The notes under the pieces were generated by a model. That model saw only the letters and a program-made list of their open reading frames with translations, did not search any database and was not told where the DNA came from. A stretch of 64,000 nt of DNA from Henricia sp. BOLD:AAB3569. Lineage: Eukaryota > Echinodermata > Asteroidea > Spinulosida > Echinasteridae. The stretch is from NCBI GenBank assembly GCA_037783545.1, contig JBBELK010000033.1:620001-684000 (forward strand), in the 5' to 3' direction. A program made the position numbers and the translations under genes. Shown in pieces: positions 1 through 11,069 of the stretch; positions within the stretch are counted from its first letter, which is position 1, and each line of letters starts with the position of its first letter.

Positions 1-1369
1 TTGTTATGACAATTCAGTGAATTCTTTAGAACGTATTGTACCTGTAGGTGATTGCACAACACATACAATGGAGAAATAAACTGATTGCATAATACACACA
101 ATGAGGGAATGGAATGACAAGAATGCGAGTCGGGTAGTGTAGATAACAAGGAATTACAATTAATTACTTATACTGTAACACTTATGTAATGCTGCTGTTC
201 CTAATTTTAAAAGTTTTCCAGTCGCGTAATGTCTTGAAGTTGCTGCTGGTGGGTATCACCTTCATGCCATTTGAGAACGACTTTCACCTTCGCGGGTCTA
301 TCTCCTATTGGGAATGAGTGGACTCAAATACACCTCTTCGGGAGAATGATCTATGGAAAAAACAATTAACTAATTAAACAAAATTGTTGTCATTATTTAA
401 TATCCATATCTACATTCTTCAAAATCGATGCTTAGAATACAGACGTTAAAACAATTTTAGACGTTAAAACAATTTTAGACGTTAAAACAAGTGTAATACA
501 ATTGTAGATCACTTGATGAATACCTGGTTGGCATTTTACGCTTGCTCATACGTTTGGGTTCACCGGTGATGTCATCCTGTTTATCCTCAAGCCTCAAATG
601 TAGGTACAGGTTGGGACAATATGTGCTGCATCTGAAGTCTTCGCTCCTTGACAGTTTTGATCCAATCACTGTTCAGGTAAGTGAAATCTTAACTTCCTGA
701 CCCTTAATGCACCTGGTGGTTGGTGCCTTGTCCCCATCACTGTTGAACTGAAAAATTAATAACAAGTTAACGTTAATAATAAATGGCACAGAGGGTTGAG
801 AAGTTGATCAGAATGTTTTTCTTTTTTGGAAATGACTCATCAAGCATCGGTAAGTGTAAATTTGATGGAGATACCGACATTTTTGAGTGAGAATTTTTAT
901 TTTTTTGTGAGGAAACACTTAGTCTCATGTTTTGTGCAAAAGGTCGTAAGACATGATGAACGGTATAAATACCGTACACGTTCGCCACTAATTCTTCCTA
1001 ATAAAAGTAATAATGTCATGATCATAAATGCCCCAGAAAGTGTAAAATTTGGTTAGGAAACACGATAAGAAAATATCAAGTTTTTCTTTGAAAACACTTA
1101 GGATTTTTTTTGTCATGCTCCATAGATTAGTGCATGGAGTTTCAACTCGCATACGTGCATGATAGTTTTTCCATGATCAACCACCAAATTCTCTCCGAAT
1201 TTTTCGACCGTGACCGGTCGAGATGTCTTAAAACGGGACGACTGTCGCTGTCACTTGTTCACTGTACCGTGTACACTGCGCTGGTGCCTGGAGTGTGTTT
1301 TTCAGTTGTGAATTTATGCCACTTAAACCACGATTTAGCAAACACGGACCGCTAGCAACTAAAAGCTTA
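1..1369. other. Low-information stretch, no supported gene
   Basis: AT-rich sequence without a long open frame. It contains an 18-bp motif (GACGTTAAAACAATTTTA) repeated almost three times at 442-489 and an exon-like island at 524-676. Nothing else is recognisable. Confidence 0.5.
524..668 (-). other. Exon-like island, strand unresolved
   Basis: On the minus strand a frame is open between a possible acceptor (CTGAACAG, ending at 669) and a possible donor (CCAG|GTATTC, boundary at 524). It encodes a hydrophilic stretch including EDKQDDITGEPKRMSKRKMP. On the plus strand a second frame is open up to a textbook donor, GTTCAG|GTAAGT, at 676/677. Both cannot easily be real. I do not recognise either peptide. 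The same island is at 35405-35549 in copy B. It may be a captured exon or chance. Confidence 0.2.
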
Positions 1370-2200
1370 CTATTAGGCGGGTCAATATAGCACAAAAAAT
1401 ACCTCAACCTCAAAAAATTGCAACAAATTGTTTTATTGCAATTTCCTGTACTTTCAAGTATGCTGAACAACATATCAAAAGTTGGACAGAAACGGAGCAC
1501 GGGAAAGTGATCAAATCTGACGTTAAAAAATGGCTGCTAATTGTAAAGAATGTATTGTATATATAGTTATGAAAAAAAGTACCCTAACCTCCCAAAAATT
1601 CTAACAAAAGATTTTTTAACGTTTTCTGGTTCTACTAAATGTGGAGGATGGCAGGATAAAAGTCTACCAAAATCTAGCAACCGGAAATGGGTGAAATCTG
1701 AGTCAATTCCAAGATGGCCACCATTGACCTTGAAAACCGCTAAAATGGCTTTAACTTCTTTAATATTTCGAGTAGAACAGTGATTTAAATGTCCACCCTA
1801 AGGTTGTCAGGGACAGGGAATTTACTGGTATCCACACAATTTTAATGCAACTTTCGACAAACAATAAAAGCCATGCACAAACTCAAAATGGCGGTCATAA
1901 TTACATGTACAGGCATGGGAGGGGTAGATACAATAACTTCCTCTAATCTAAGTGCTGATGTCAGCTTCTTTTATTGGGCAGTAATGTGCATATCATGATC
2001 CCCTCCTGTGGCAAGGCTGGCTGCATCAACCACCGCACGAGGCTACGAGACGCTAAGGCACCCTGCCATAAGGCACTCTGCCAGAATTGCCTCCCCAACA
2101 ACCTGCACTTTTAGGGCTGTTTTTGAGATGCGCTATTCAGGCACGTCAGCTCACCACATGCAGGTTTAATCGGGAAAAACCCTTGACAAACTTCCCAGCT
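1370..2200 (+). repeat. Foldback element 1, left arm
   Basis: The reverse complement of this stretch matches 3765-4830. Matching landmarks include CTTTTGATATGTTGTTC (left, reversed, near 1475; right 4733), the phrase around AAGATGGCC / GGCAGCCATCTTG, GTCCACCCTA / TAGGGTAGAC, and GGCAAGGCTGGCT / AGCCAGCCTTGCC. Identity is clearly below 100%, so the element is old. No coding sequence lies in the arms. Confidence 0.8.
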
Positions 2201-3764
2201 AACACATAACGTTCTGCGAACGTTCCCCGAACGTTCGTGGAAGTTACGTTCGTTTTGAACGTCGAGGGGACGTTGTGCCAACGTTTAAATCTAACGTTGC
2301 ACTATAATGTTCTAAAAACGTTATTTAATAACGTTCTGAGATTGTTTGTTTTTTTGTCACATTCGTTTTGAACGTCGAGGGGACGTTCTGTGGACGTTTG
2401 AATCTAACGTTACAATATAACGTTCAAAGAACGTTTTTTTTAATAACGTTCGGAGAATGTTCGTTTTTGGTCACGTTCGTTTTGAACGTCGAGGGGTTGT
2501 TTCTGTGGCTGTTTTTGAGATGCGCTATTCAGGCACGTCAGCTCACCACATGCAGGTTTAATCGGGAAAAACCCTTGACAAACTTCCCAGCTAACACATA
2601 ATAACGTTCCCCGAACGTTCGTGGAAGTTACGTTCGTTTTGAACGTCGAGGGGACGTTTTGTGGAAGTTTGAATATAACGTTGGAGTGTAACGTTCTAAG
2701 AACATTCCGAGAACGTTGTTAACAAAGCAGATCGCGCGGAGATTATTTTTCCGTAAATTTCAGAAAGAATTGCATTGTTTTAAGTTTTACGTTGTATAAC
2801 CACGCACTACCTGATTTGAAATGTATGTACTTTTGTATATAAAACCCATCTATAGTCTAAAAAGGTAAGATTTTCAAGAAATAGTAAAAAATGTGGTTTC
2901 CAATGTCCGCCAACCATGACTACATACGAAGGAAATTCAAGGAGCATATATATCAAGCGTATACTTACTACACATGTACATAGTAAGAGGAAGTGACTGG
3001 TATCAAGAGCCCTGGAACTTCAGGAAAGTACTTAGTAAGTTGATTAAAAATAGTCTGATTACGTAATGCGTCACAATGCGTCATAATAAATGTGTTGTAC
3101 AATTGACACGTCCCCTGAAAACTCCACACAATTACGTTCCCCGGACGTTCATTCCTAACATTCCGCTGTTCATTCCTAACAGTCGGGGGACGTTATTTGG
3201 TTAGCTGGGTTGGCCATCTACGCCCAGCGTAAGACCATCTCAACCCAACCGTGGCAAACCCTACCTGATGCCATACTAGCCCAGCCCGAAATGCACCGCA
3301 CCCCACCCAGCTCTTCCAGCACAAAGCCAGTCCAGCCCAAAGCCACGCCAGCCCCGGACGTTTATTCCTTACATTCGGTTAGCTGGGTTGGCCATCTACG
3401 CCCAGCGTAAGACCATCTCAGCCCAGCCTGAAGCCATCCCAACCGTGGCAAACCCGGCCCGATGCTAGCCCAGCCCGAAATGCACCGCACCCCGCCCAGC
3501 TCTTCCAGCCAAAAGCCACGCCAGTCCAGCCCGAAGCACGCAAATAGGCCATCCCATGCAGCCCAGTCCACCAATCACACCAGCCTGCTCAATCCCTCCT
3601 ATCACACCAGACCGCCGCAGTCCAGGCCAGCCAAGCCCAGCACGAAGCCTTGTGTACCCACCCGTGAATCATACAGCAATGATATTTTTTACTACTATAC
3701 TAAGGAGAATCCTGTAATAGAATTTTATCCTGTAATAGGTTTTTATCCTGATTAAACCTGCGTG
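2201..3764. repeat. Foldback element 1, spacer with palindromic ACGTT motifs
   Basis: The spacer opens with many short palindromes at 2210-2725, such as CGAACGTTCG and AACGTTATTTAATAACGTT. A 95-bp segment is repeated directly at 2115-2209 and 2507-2601. A GC-rich segment beginning TTAGCTGGGTTGGCCATC occurs twice, at 3199 and 3377 (178 bp apart). The Pro/Ser-rich frames there follow from CCCAGCCC repetition and are not taken as genes. 2726-3130 shows nothing recognisable. Confidence 0.75.
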
Positions 3765-4359
3765 GGTTAGTTGACATACTGAATCGCGCGTCTCAAAAAC
3801 AGCCCAAGAAGTGCAGGTTCTCAGGAAGGCAATTCGACAGTGTGGCGCATCCTGCCTAAGCGGCTCGTACGGTGGCTGATGTAGCCAGCCTTGCCACAGA
3901 AGGGGATCGTGTCATACACATTACTGACCGAAAAAATAAGCTACTACTGACTGCAGTTAGAGAAGTTATTGTCGCTACCCTTCCATGCCTGTAATTATGA
4001 CCGCCATTTTGAGTTTGTGGCTTTTATTGTTTGTCGAAGGTTCGATTAAAATGTTATATATACTAGTGAATTCCCTGGCCCTGAAAACCCTAGGGTAGAC
4101 ATTTAAATCACTGTTTTACTCCTGATATTAAAGAAGCTACAGTCATTTCAGCGATTTTCAAGGTCAACGGCAGCCATCTTGAAATTAACCCAGATTTCCG
4201 GTGGCTTGATTTTGGTAGACTTTTTTTCCCTGGTATTCACCACATTCAGTAGGACCAGGTTGGGGTACTTTTTTTACATAAATATACCCCTCTATTTAAC
4301 CTTTTGTTATGTTGGCGGCCATCTTGTTTTTGACGTCATTTTTGAAGACTTTCCCGTGC

Positions 4360-4706
4360 GCGATATTATTTTCCGTACCGCTGTTTAGCGAACATTGCTT
4401 CTGATTGGTTTAACCCCTATGCATATGTTGCATACATATGTTTTTTTCGATAACTACCTCAACATAACCCCACACCATACCACACTCTTTCCTCAATTAA
4501 TAGTGAAAAAAGTTAATACGACTCAAAGGAGATTCGAACCTGCAATCTCTCGATTGATAGTACTACGTCTTAACCACTAGACTACCAAACGACTCGACAA
4601 ACCCTGAAGGCGCTATATAGAAAATATGAATATTCATTTACAATGCACCAATCAGACTCCTCGATGAAGCCCCATAGCGAATATGTGGTACGGAAAAAAA
4701 TATCGC
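4360..4706. mobile_element. 347-bp MITE with 9-bp target duplication
   Basis: The ends are inverted: GCGATATTATTTTCCGTACC at 4360 and the complement of GCGATATTTTTTTCCGTACC ending at 4706; the similarity continues to CTGATTGG / CCAATCAG. It is flanked by TTCCCGTGC at 4351-4359 and 4707-4715. The matching site in the left foldback arm has a single copy and no insertion. A 9-bp duplication is typical of Mutator-like elements; that family assignment is inference. It carries a tRNA-like segment. The copy B equivalent is 39239-39585. Confidence 0.8.
4521..4594 (-). other. tRNA-like (pol III A/B box) segment inside the MITE
   Basis: Minus strand shows an A-box-like TAGTCTAGTGG, a 4-bp D stem GTCT/AGAC and a B-box-like GGTTCGAATCT at normal spacing. 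The acceptor and anticodon stems do not pair, so it is not a functional tRNA. It looks like a tRNA-derived fragment, as in SINEs. Repeated at 39400-39473. Confidence 0.35.
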
Positions 4707-4814
4707 TTCCCGTGCGTCAAAATTGTCTAACTTTTGATATGTTGTTCGTCACATCGAATAGTACAGAAAACGATCATAAAACGTTTTGTTGCAATTTTTT
4801 GGGGTCAGGTGGTA

Positions 4815-5960
4815 TATTGACCCGTAGACCATGGGGCATAGGTGATTATCTTTCAGTTTCGTGGCGCAGTTCTCAGAACTATGTGGAAATAGCAAATTCT
4901 ATTAGTCAATGTCAAGTGAATTACAAAAACCAAAATCCACAAACCCGAAAATCACCAGATTTTTATATTTTTACATTTAAATTTCTCTTTCAAAAATAGC
5001 GCCCTCTGTTGGCCAATTTTGGAGAACTGTGTGCATTTCCTATGGAGGTAGACTGGTTCCCGGTCCACATATTCTACATACGACGACTGAATATGAGGAC
5101 AGGCTATTGTCGTGTTTAAAATAGCACTTTAAGCATTACGTAATGCATTTATTTTTAGGAGCACATAACCGTTAATGTTTAAAGCGCGCTGCGCGCTATA
5201 TAGAATGAGTGTACAACAATTTGAAAGGGGTTATTCCATATTTGACCAATACAAATTTAATATATTAACCTTAAAATATTAAATATGCCCATTTTAATAT
5301 ACATGTATGCTAGCATCAAAAAGAAAATTCAAACCTTGTCTGCATCACCCAGTGAGCTCCATATTGTACTACTCGAAACAATGACGAATTGTACCCGACG
5401 ATTAACGGTAACGTCCGGACGACCGGATGTGCATTCGGGTAACTTCGGGAACCTTCGGAAAAAGGAGGGATTCCTCCTGTTTCAAAATGGCGGAATTGGC
5501 GGCTGCCGGACCTTAAATTCAGTCTAGTCAAATAATTTTTGGTCCGGGTACCAGACTACTATGGAGGTGGCCATGGTACAGTGTATATAGCCAAATTGAC
5601 TGCTGTGTGTGCAGTTTATTAGCTTTTGCTATTAGAGGAAATCAATGTAATGGTTTCTAGTGTCACATAATGCTAAACAATTATTTAAATCATAAGAGTC
5701 AGGGCAAAACTTATACTTGAAACAATTTTTTTGAGGTTTCACATAGTCTTGCTTTATTCCATTGTACTTCAGTGTGCCAACATCTCATTTGTTTTGCTGA
5801 ATAGATTTGTGATCTGTGGCCAATTCTGAGATTGGAATACAGTGAAACTTGTATACAATGACCATTGCAACCTCGGGACTGCAAAAAAACCTGGCCACTG
5901 GCCACATTATAGAGGTTGCTTATGCATTGTACGCATGGCCACTATAAGCAGGAGCCTTGT
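4815..5960 (+). repeat. Foldback element 2, left arm (interrupted)
   Basis: 4815-5040 plus 5568-5960 are the reverse complement of 6895-6975 plus 7474-8010. Landmarks: AGCGCCCTCTGTTGGCC (4999) with GGCCAACAGAGGGCGCT (7810), and CCATGGTACAGTGTATATAG (5571) with its complement near 7752. The arm is split by a 510-bp MITE at 5049. Confidence 0.85.
5049..5558. mobile_element. 510-bp MITE with 9-bp target duplication CTATGGAGG
   Basis: Starts TAGACTGGTTCCCGGTCCA and ends with the complement of TAGTCTGGTACCCGGACCA (three mismatches in 19). CTATGGAGG flanks both sides (5040-5048 and 5559-5567). The partner arm (about 7772-7795) carries one uninterrupted copy of that site, confirming the insertion. 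No coding capacity. The same terminus appears alone at 33761. Copy B: 39928-40437. Confidence 0.85.
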
Positions 5961-6894
5961 TTATCAAGGTGGGCTTAAACAAGTTTCACTGTTACAGTAT
6001 TATTAAACGCATTATACATATAAATTAAAGTTAATTTTCAATATGAACATTTTTGTGGAGCTCAAACATATTATTTAACTGACCTGTGCCTCAAATTACA
6101 TTTTACTAATCTGTTAGCTTTCCATGTCTACTCAACGTCAAATTTGGATAATAAGCGGGGAACCTACATGTAATCTTTTCAGTAGTATATTGTGAATCAT
6201 CTCAAACTGTCACTATGATGGAAATTGGGCACACACACTGATAAACAAAAATGGGCAAATTTTGCCCAACTTTGTTTCAAATATCAACATACCCATCTTT
6301 GGGGCACAAAATACCCAACTGTTGGGTAACAGCCTTAAAGTCGAGCATATTTGGCCCGAGATACCCAACAGGCATGTTGGGCATATACGAAAATATTTCT
6401 GCTCTATATGTTGAATTTAACCAACAATTGTATGCGGTTGTTCCCAGGTGTGCAGTTGCTAGAATGCGTCCTGCTTGTGTTGAAAATTCCCCATTAACTG
6501 GAGTATAGAACTTGGATAGTTTACCCAAGAACATTTTCTGCATAATGACCCAACAAATGTCCTAATGAAATTCTCAAACTTTATTTTACCCATCATATTT
6601 TTTACAGTATACTTTGAAGCGCCCACTCTGGATTTCACAATCTCCAACAGATGGAGAAAATATTGTTTGTCTGTATACTATGCTCAACCTTTTAATACTT
6701 TCAGCAAGAGGTAAACAAAATACACCAATAAATAGCCGCTGTTTCCCCAATTTACAGAACTTTGCATGTAACCATCGTTGGTGTCCTGGATGTTTTACCC
6801 AACAGAGCATTTTCTGCATATGTTGAGGAAATATGGCCTAAACATAAAAACTTTTTTTTACCCAGCAATTTTTACAGTGCACCATTGTTAATAA
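5961..6894. repeat. Foldback element 2, spacer with ACCCAAC/GTTGGGT palindromes
   Basis: At 6245-6860 the sequence repeats short palindromes: GGGCAAATTTTGCCC, ACCCAACTGTTGGGT, CCCAACAGGCATGTTGGG and single ACCCAAC motifs. 5961-6240 holds nothing recognisable. Open frames here are on both strands and follow the palindromes. Confidence 0.7.
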
Positions 6895-8010
6895 CACGCG
6901 TATAATGCATAAGCAACCTCTATAATGTGGCCAGTGGCCAGGTTTTTTTGCAGTCCCGAGGTTGGCCACTATATATGGGTCATTCCATAAATACGGGACC
7001 CAGTGTTCCCCTTTACGTCATAACACTTCCGGAGTTGATTTTTATACATACCGGGCTTCAGAGAACGGTTACCCTCAGCATATAAACAATATATGGCCTC
7101 GTAAATCGAACAACACTGGTGCGATCTTCTAGATGCAAGTGTGACATTTTGAAATTTATATTGAAAAATTATTTAAATTTCGCTCATAATATGATTTGAA
7201 TTTATAAGGTACAGGTTCTACAGGTAGGTAAAACCAGAAGCTACCTTTTCCAGAAAGAACCTGGTCAAAAAGAATTTTAAAATGCCTTGGTGTCCCCACT
7301 TACGTCTCGAATATTATCAAAACTATGACACCATGACATGTCTAAATGTTTGGAAATTGTTTCAAATATCCTACACTATCAGAAATTGCACGGAAATTTA
7401 TTTAAAATATTTTGGTAACTTGAAAAGGCCATTTTTACAAATGCTTTGGCCCCCATATTTATGGAATGACCCACATAGGCCTACAAGTTTCACTGTATTC
7501 CAATCTCAGAATTAACCACAGATCACAAATCTATTCAGCAAAACAAATGAGATGTTGGCACAGTAAAGTGCATTGGAATAAAGCAAGACTATGTGAAACC
7601 TCAACAAGTTTGTTTCGAGTATACATGTACGTTTTGCCTTGACTCTTATGATTTAAATTATTTTTTAGCATTATGTGACACTAGAAGCCATTACATGAAT
7701 TTCCTCTAATAGCAAAAGCTAATAAACTGCACACACAGCAGTCAAATTGGCTATATACACTGTACCATGGCCACCTCCATAGGAAATGCACACAGTTCTC
7801 CAAAATTGGCCAACAGAGGGCGCTATTTTTGAAAGAAAAATTTAAATGTAAAAATATAAAAATCTGGTGATTTTCGGGTTTGTGGATTTTGGTTTTTGTA
7901 ATTCACTTGACATTGACTAATAGAATTTGCTATTTCCACATAGTTCTGAGAACTGCGCCACGGAAATCACTTTCTGAACACATTTTGCTGCCTTGCCCCA
8001 TGGTCTACCG
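6895..8010 (-). repeat. Foldback element 2, right arm (interrupted)
   Basis: Inverse partner of 4815-5960, interrupted at 6976-7473 by another terminal-inverted-repeat insertion missing from the left arm. Confidence 0.85.
6976..7473. mobile_element. 498-bp element with TGGGTCATTCCATAAATA ends
   Basis: TGGGTCATTCCATAAATACGGG at the left end is mirrored by the complement of TGGGTCATTCCATAAATATGGG at the right end. It interrupts the right foldback arm between sequence that is adjacent in the left arm. I see no clean target duplication. Non-coding. Copy B: 41855-42352. Confidence 0.75.
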
Positions 8011-8540
8011 CCTATATACTATTTTTACCTTCACTACTTACTTTATTTTTACGAGTAATTTCTTGCTCATATACACAGCAATCTTTCGCGATCCATCGAT
8101 GAAAATCATGATTGTTGCTGGCCGGCCGGCGCCGCGCCATACACGAAAATGACATTTCAGTCTGGCTCTCTGACATGACGTTAAATGCCGTATATTTATA
8201 TTTCACAGGCCTGGATCCCAGACTTAAGGGCCAATCATCAGAGTGGTCGATTTTATAGCAGGAAATGCACAAGAAAAATAAACACATCAACGATTTAAAT
8301 TTTGAAACTAGAAGAATTTATTCTACTACAGCATAATGTTAAAACATTTTAAATGTTATGAGCTACAATTATGATGGTTGCATAATGTATACATTGACAA
8401 TGTGCTTCAATTTGCATAAACCACACACCCCACAAATAATGGTATGGTCTGTGGCGAAGTAACAATCGGTTTCCTGTTTAATGGCGACGCACTCGTTGTA
8501 AATCCGGGGGAAACAAAGTAGTTCCAGCGTCAAAAACCGA
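8011..8540. other. No recognisable content
   Basis: AT-rich, with one GC patch (CCGGCCGGCGCCGCGCC near 8124). No gene, repeat or splice-linked frame that I can support. Copy B: 42890-43419. Confidence 0.4.
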
Positions 8541-10668
8541 CAAAACTTATACAGAGTATATGGGGACGGCCTGCGAGAATTCTATTAAAGTATCAGCCCG
8601 ATCGGACATTGCAGTGGTCAGTTACGGCTAAAAGAGTGACCATTTTTTTGAATGACCGTAACTCCGGCCAACGCTGACCGATCGGTCTCAGATTTCGTAT
8701 CTACTGAGTCGTCTAACCTCACGTACAACATGTTAAAAGGGCGTGGCGATCAGACACTGCGTTGTCCAGTTACGGCCATTTGAAGTTAGACGTAAATCCC
8801 CATAGACCGTGCACAAAGCCAAGTCATAACTGGGGAACCCTTTGACCGATCGGGACGAGACTTGGACAGAGTGTATGGGGACGGCCTGCGTGATGTCCAT
8901 TAAAGTATCAGCTCGATCGGACATTGCAGTGGTCAGTTACGGCCAAAAGAGTGACAATTTTTTTGAATGGCCGTAACTACGGCCAACGCTGACCGATCGG
9001 TCTCAGATTTCATACTTACGGAGTCGTCTAACCTCAGGTACAACATGTTAAAAGGGCGTGGCCATTGGACATTGCGTTGTCCAGTTACGGCCATTTGAAG
9101 TTAGATGTAGATCCCCATAGACCGTGCACAAAGCCAAGTCATAACTGGAGAACTCTTTGACCGATCGGAACGAAACTTAGACAGAGTGTATGGGGACGGC
9201 CTGCGAGAATTTTATTAAAGTATCAGCCCGATCTGACATTGCAGTGGTCAGTTACGGCCAAAAGAGTGACATTTTTTTAATGACCGTAACTCCGGCCAAC
9301 GCTGACCGATCGGTCCCAGATTTCGTACCGACGGAGTCGTCTAACCTCAGGTACAACATCTTAAAAGGGCGTGGCCATCGGACATTGCGTTGTCCAGTTA
9401 CGGCAATTTGAAGTTAGATGTAGATCCCCATAGACCGTGCACAAATACAAGTCATAACTGGAGAACCCTTTGACCGATCGGAACGAAACTTGGACAGAGT
9501 GCATGGGGACGGCCTGCAAGAATTCCGTTAAAATATCAGCTCGATCGGACATTGCAGTGGTCGGTTACGGCCAAAAGAGTGACAATTGTTTGATTGGCCG
9601 TAACTCCAGCCAACGCTGACCGATCGGTCTCAGATTTCGTACTTACGAAGTCGTCTAACCTCAGGTACAACATGTTAAAAGGGCGTGGCGATCGGACATT
9701 GCGTTGTCCAGTTACAGCCATTTGAAGTTAGACGTGAATCCCCATAGAACGTGCACAAAGCCAAGTCATAACTGGAGAACCCTTTGACTGATCGGAACGA
9801 AACTTGGACAGAGTGTATGGGGACGGCCTGCGAGACTTCCGTTAAAGTATCAGCCCGATCGGACATTGCAGTGGTCAGTTACGGCTAAAAGAGTGACAAT
9901 TTTTTGATTGGCCGTAACTCCGGCCAACGCTGACCGATCGGTCTCAGATTTCGTAACTACAGAGTCGTCTAACCTCAGGTACAACATGTTAAACGGGCGT
10001 GGCGATCGGACATTGCGTTGTCCAGTTACGGCCATTTGAAGTTAGACGTAAATCCCCATAGACCGTGCACAAAGCCAAGTCATAACTGGGGAACCCTTTG
10101 ACCGATCGGGACGAAACTTGGACAGAGTGTATGGGGACAGCCTGCGAGAATTCCATTAAAGTATCAGCTCGATCGGACATTGCAGTGGTCAGTTACGGCC
10201 AAAAGAGTGACAATTTTTCTGAATGGCCGTAACTCCGGCCAACGCTGACCGATCGGTCTCAGATTTCGTACCTACGGAGTCGTCTAACCTCAGGTACAAC
10301 ATGTTGAAAGGGCGTGGCCATCGGACATTGCGTTGTCCAGTTACGGCCATTTGAAGTTAGATGTAGATCCCCATAGACCGTGCACAAAGCCAAGTCATAA
10401 CTGGAGAACCCTTTGACCGATCGGAACGGAACTTGGACAGAGTGTATGGGGACGGCCTGCGAGAATTTTATTAAAGTATCAGCCCGATCTGACATTGCAG
10501 TTGTCAGTTACGCCAAAAGAGTGACCATTTTTTAATGGCCGTAACTCCGGACAACGCTGACCGATCGGTCCCAGATTTCGTACCGACGGAGTCGTCTAAC
10601 CTCAGGTACAACATCTTAAAAGGGCGTGGCCATCGGACATTGCGTTGTCCAGTTACGGCAATTTGAAG
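8541..10668 (+). repeat. ~315-bp satellite array, left part
   Basis: The landmark TGGGGACGGCCTGC recurs at 8561, 8876, 9191, 9504, 9818, 10132 (one base changed) and 10447, a period of 313-315 bp. Each monomer contains GACCGATCGG, GTGGTCAGTTACGGCC and a paired CGTAACTCCGGCC. Minus-strand frames of 61-63 codons recur with the same period and are by-products. The array is cut by the DIRS element and resumes at 15841. Confidence 0.95.
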
Positions 10669-10811
10669 TTCTACCTCGCCACTACCTCCATTCAGAATCA
10701 CATGAGATTGCATTGTCTGGAATGTCTTGCATGCCACACTTTCAAAGAAAAAAGTAACAATAGGCGCGCCTGAAGTGTATAAAGGGAGCTCAATCCATTC
10801 AACCGATCAGT
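10669..10811 (+). repeat. DIRS left end and inverted terminal repeat
   Basis: 10669-10706 is unique to this end; 10707-10811 is the 105-bp inverted repeat matching 15659-15763 on the other strand without a mismatch that I can see. TATAAA lies at 10778-10783 within the repeat. Confidence 0.9.
10778..10783 (+). promoter_or_regulatory. Candidate TATA box of the DIRS element
   Basis: TATAAA inside the left inverted terminal repeat, about 40 bp before the first open frame at 10821. Terminal repeats of DIRS elements are known to carry promoters; that this one is used is inference. Confidence 0.4.
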
Positions 10812-10820
10812 GTATTTCTG

Positions 10821-11069
10821 GTGCATGTACCGCATGTCACACTGCGCGCCGGGACCACCTTGGTGGCCATTTTTCTTGTAACTATGACGGATTGTTCAAT
10901 TGAAATCCATGCCAATCCCTCGGGGGATGAATCTAATATGTTATCCGAGTTACGTGGTGAGCTAGCTGAGCTAACCCAAGTGCCACCGGCACAGAAAGCG
11001 TCCGCTACCCCGGGTAAAAAGTGCAAACGCAAGTCTGCGAATACATGTAGTGATGCCAGCTTCAGTTGA
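10821..11069 (+). CDS. DIRS 5' open frame (gag N-terminus or leader)
   Basis: An 82-codon frame right after the inverted terminal repeat. It begins with a hydrophobic stretch and ends in a basic segment (PGKKCKRKSANT). It overlaps the next frame (from 11050) by 20 bases in another phase, so it may be the start of the gag-like protein separated by a frame break, or a short independent leader. No catalytic motif. Identical in copy B. Confidence 0.5.
   Translation: MHVPHVTLRAGTTLVAIFLVTMTDCSIEIHANPSGDESNMLSELRGELAELTQVPPAQKASATPGKKCKRKSANTCSDASFS

Larger units (their letters stand above)
3765..4830 (-). repeat. Foldback element 1, right arm
   Basis: Inverse partner of 1370-2200. The arm is interrupted at 4360-4706 by a MITE-like insertion that is absent from the left arm, so the uninterrupted partner arm shows the empty site. 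Confidence 0.8.

Noticed and set aside
3210..3755. Pro/Ser-rich frames with CCCAGCCC repeats
   Set aside because: Explained by the 178-bp direct repeat; opposite strand is open as well.
8733..10737. Series of 61-78-codon minus-strand frames in the 315-bp satellite
   Set aside because: They recur at the monomer period and vary freely, with no sign of selection.
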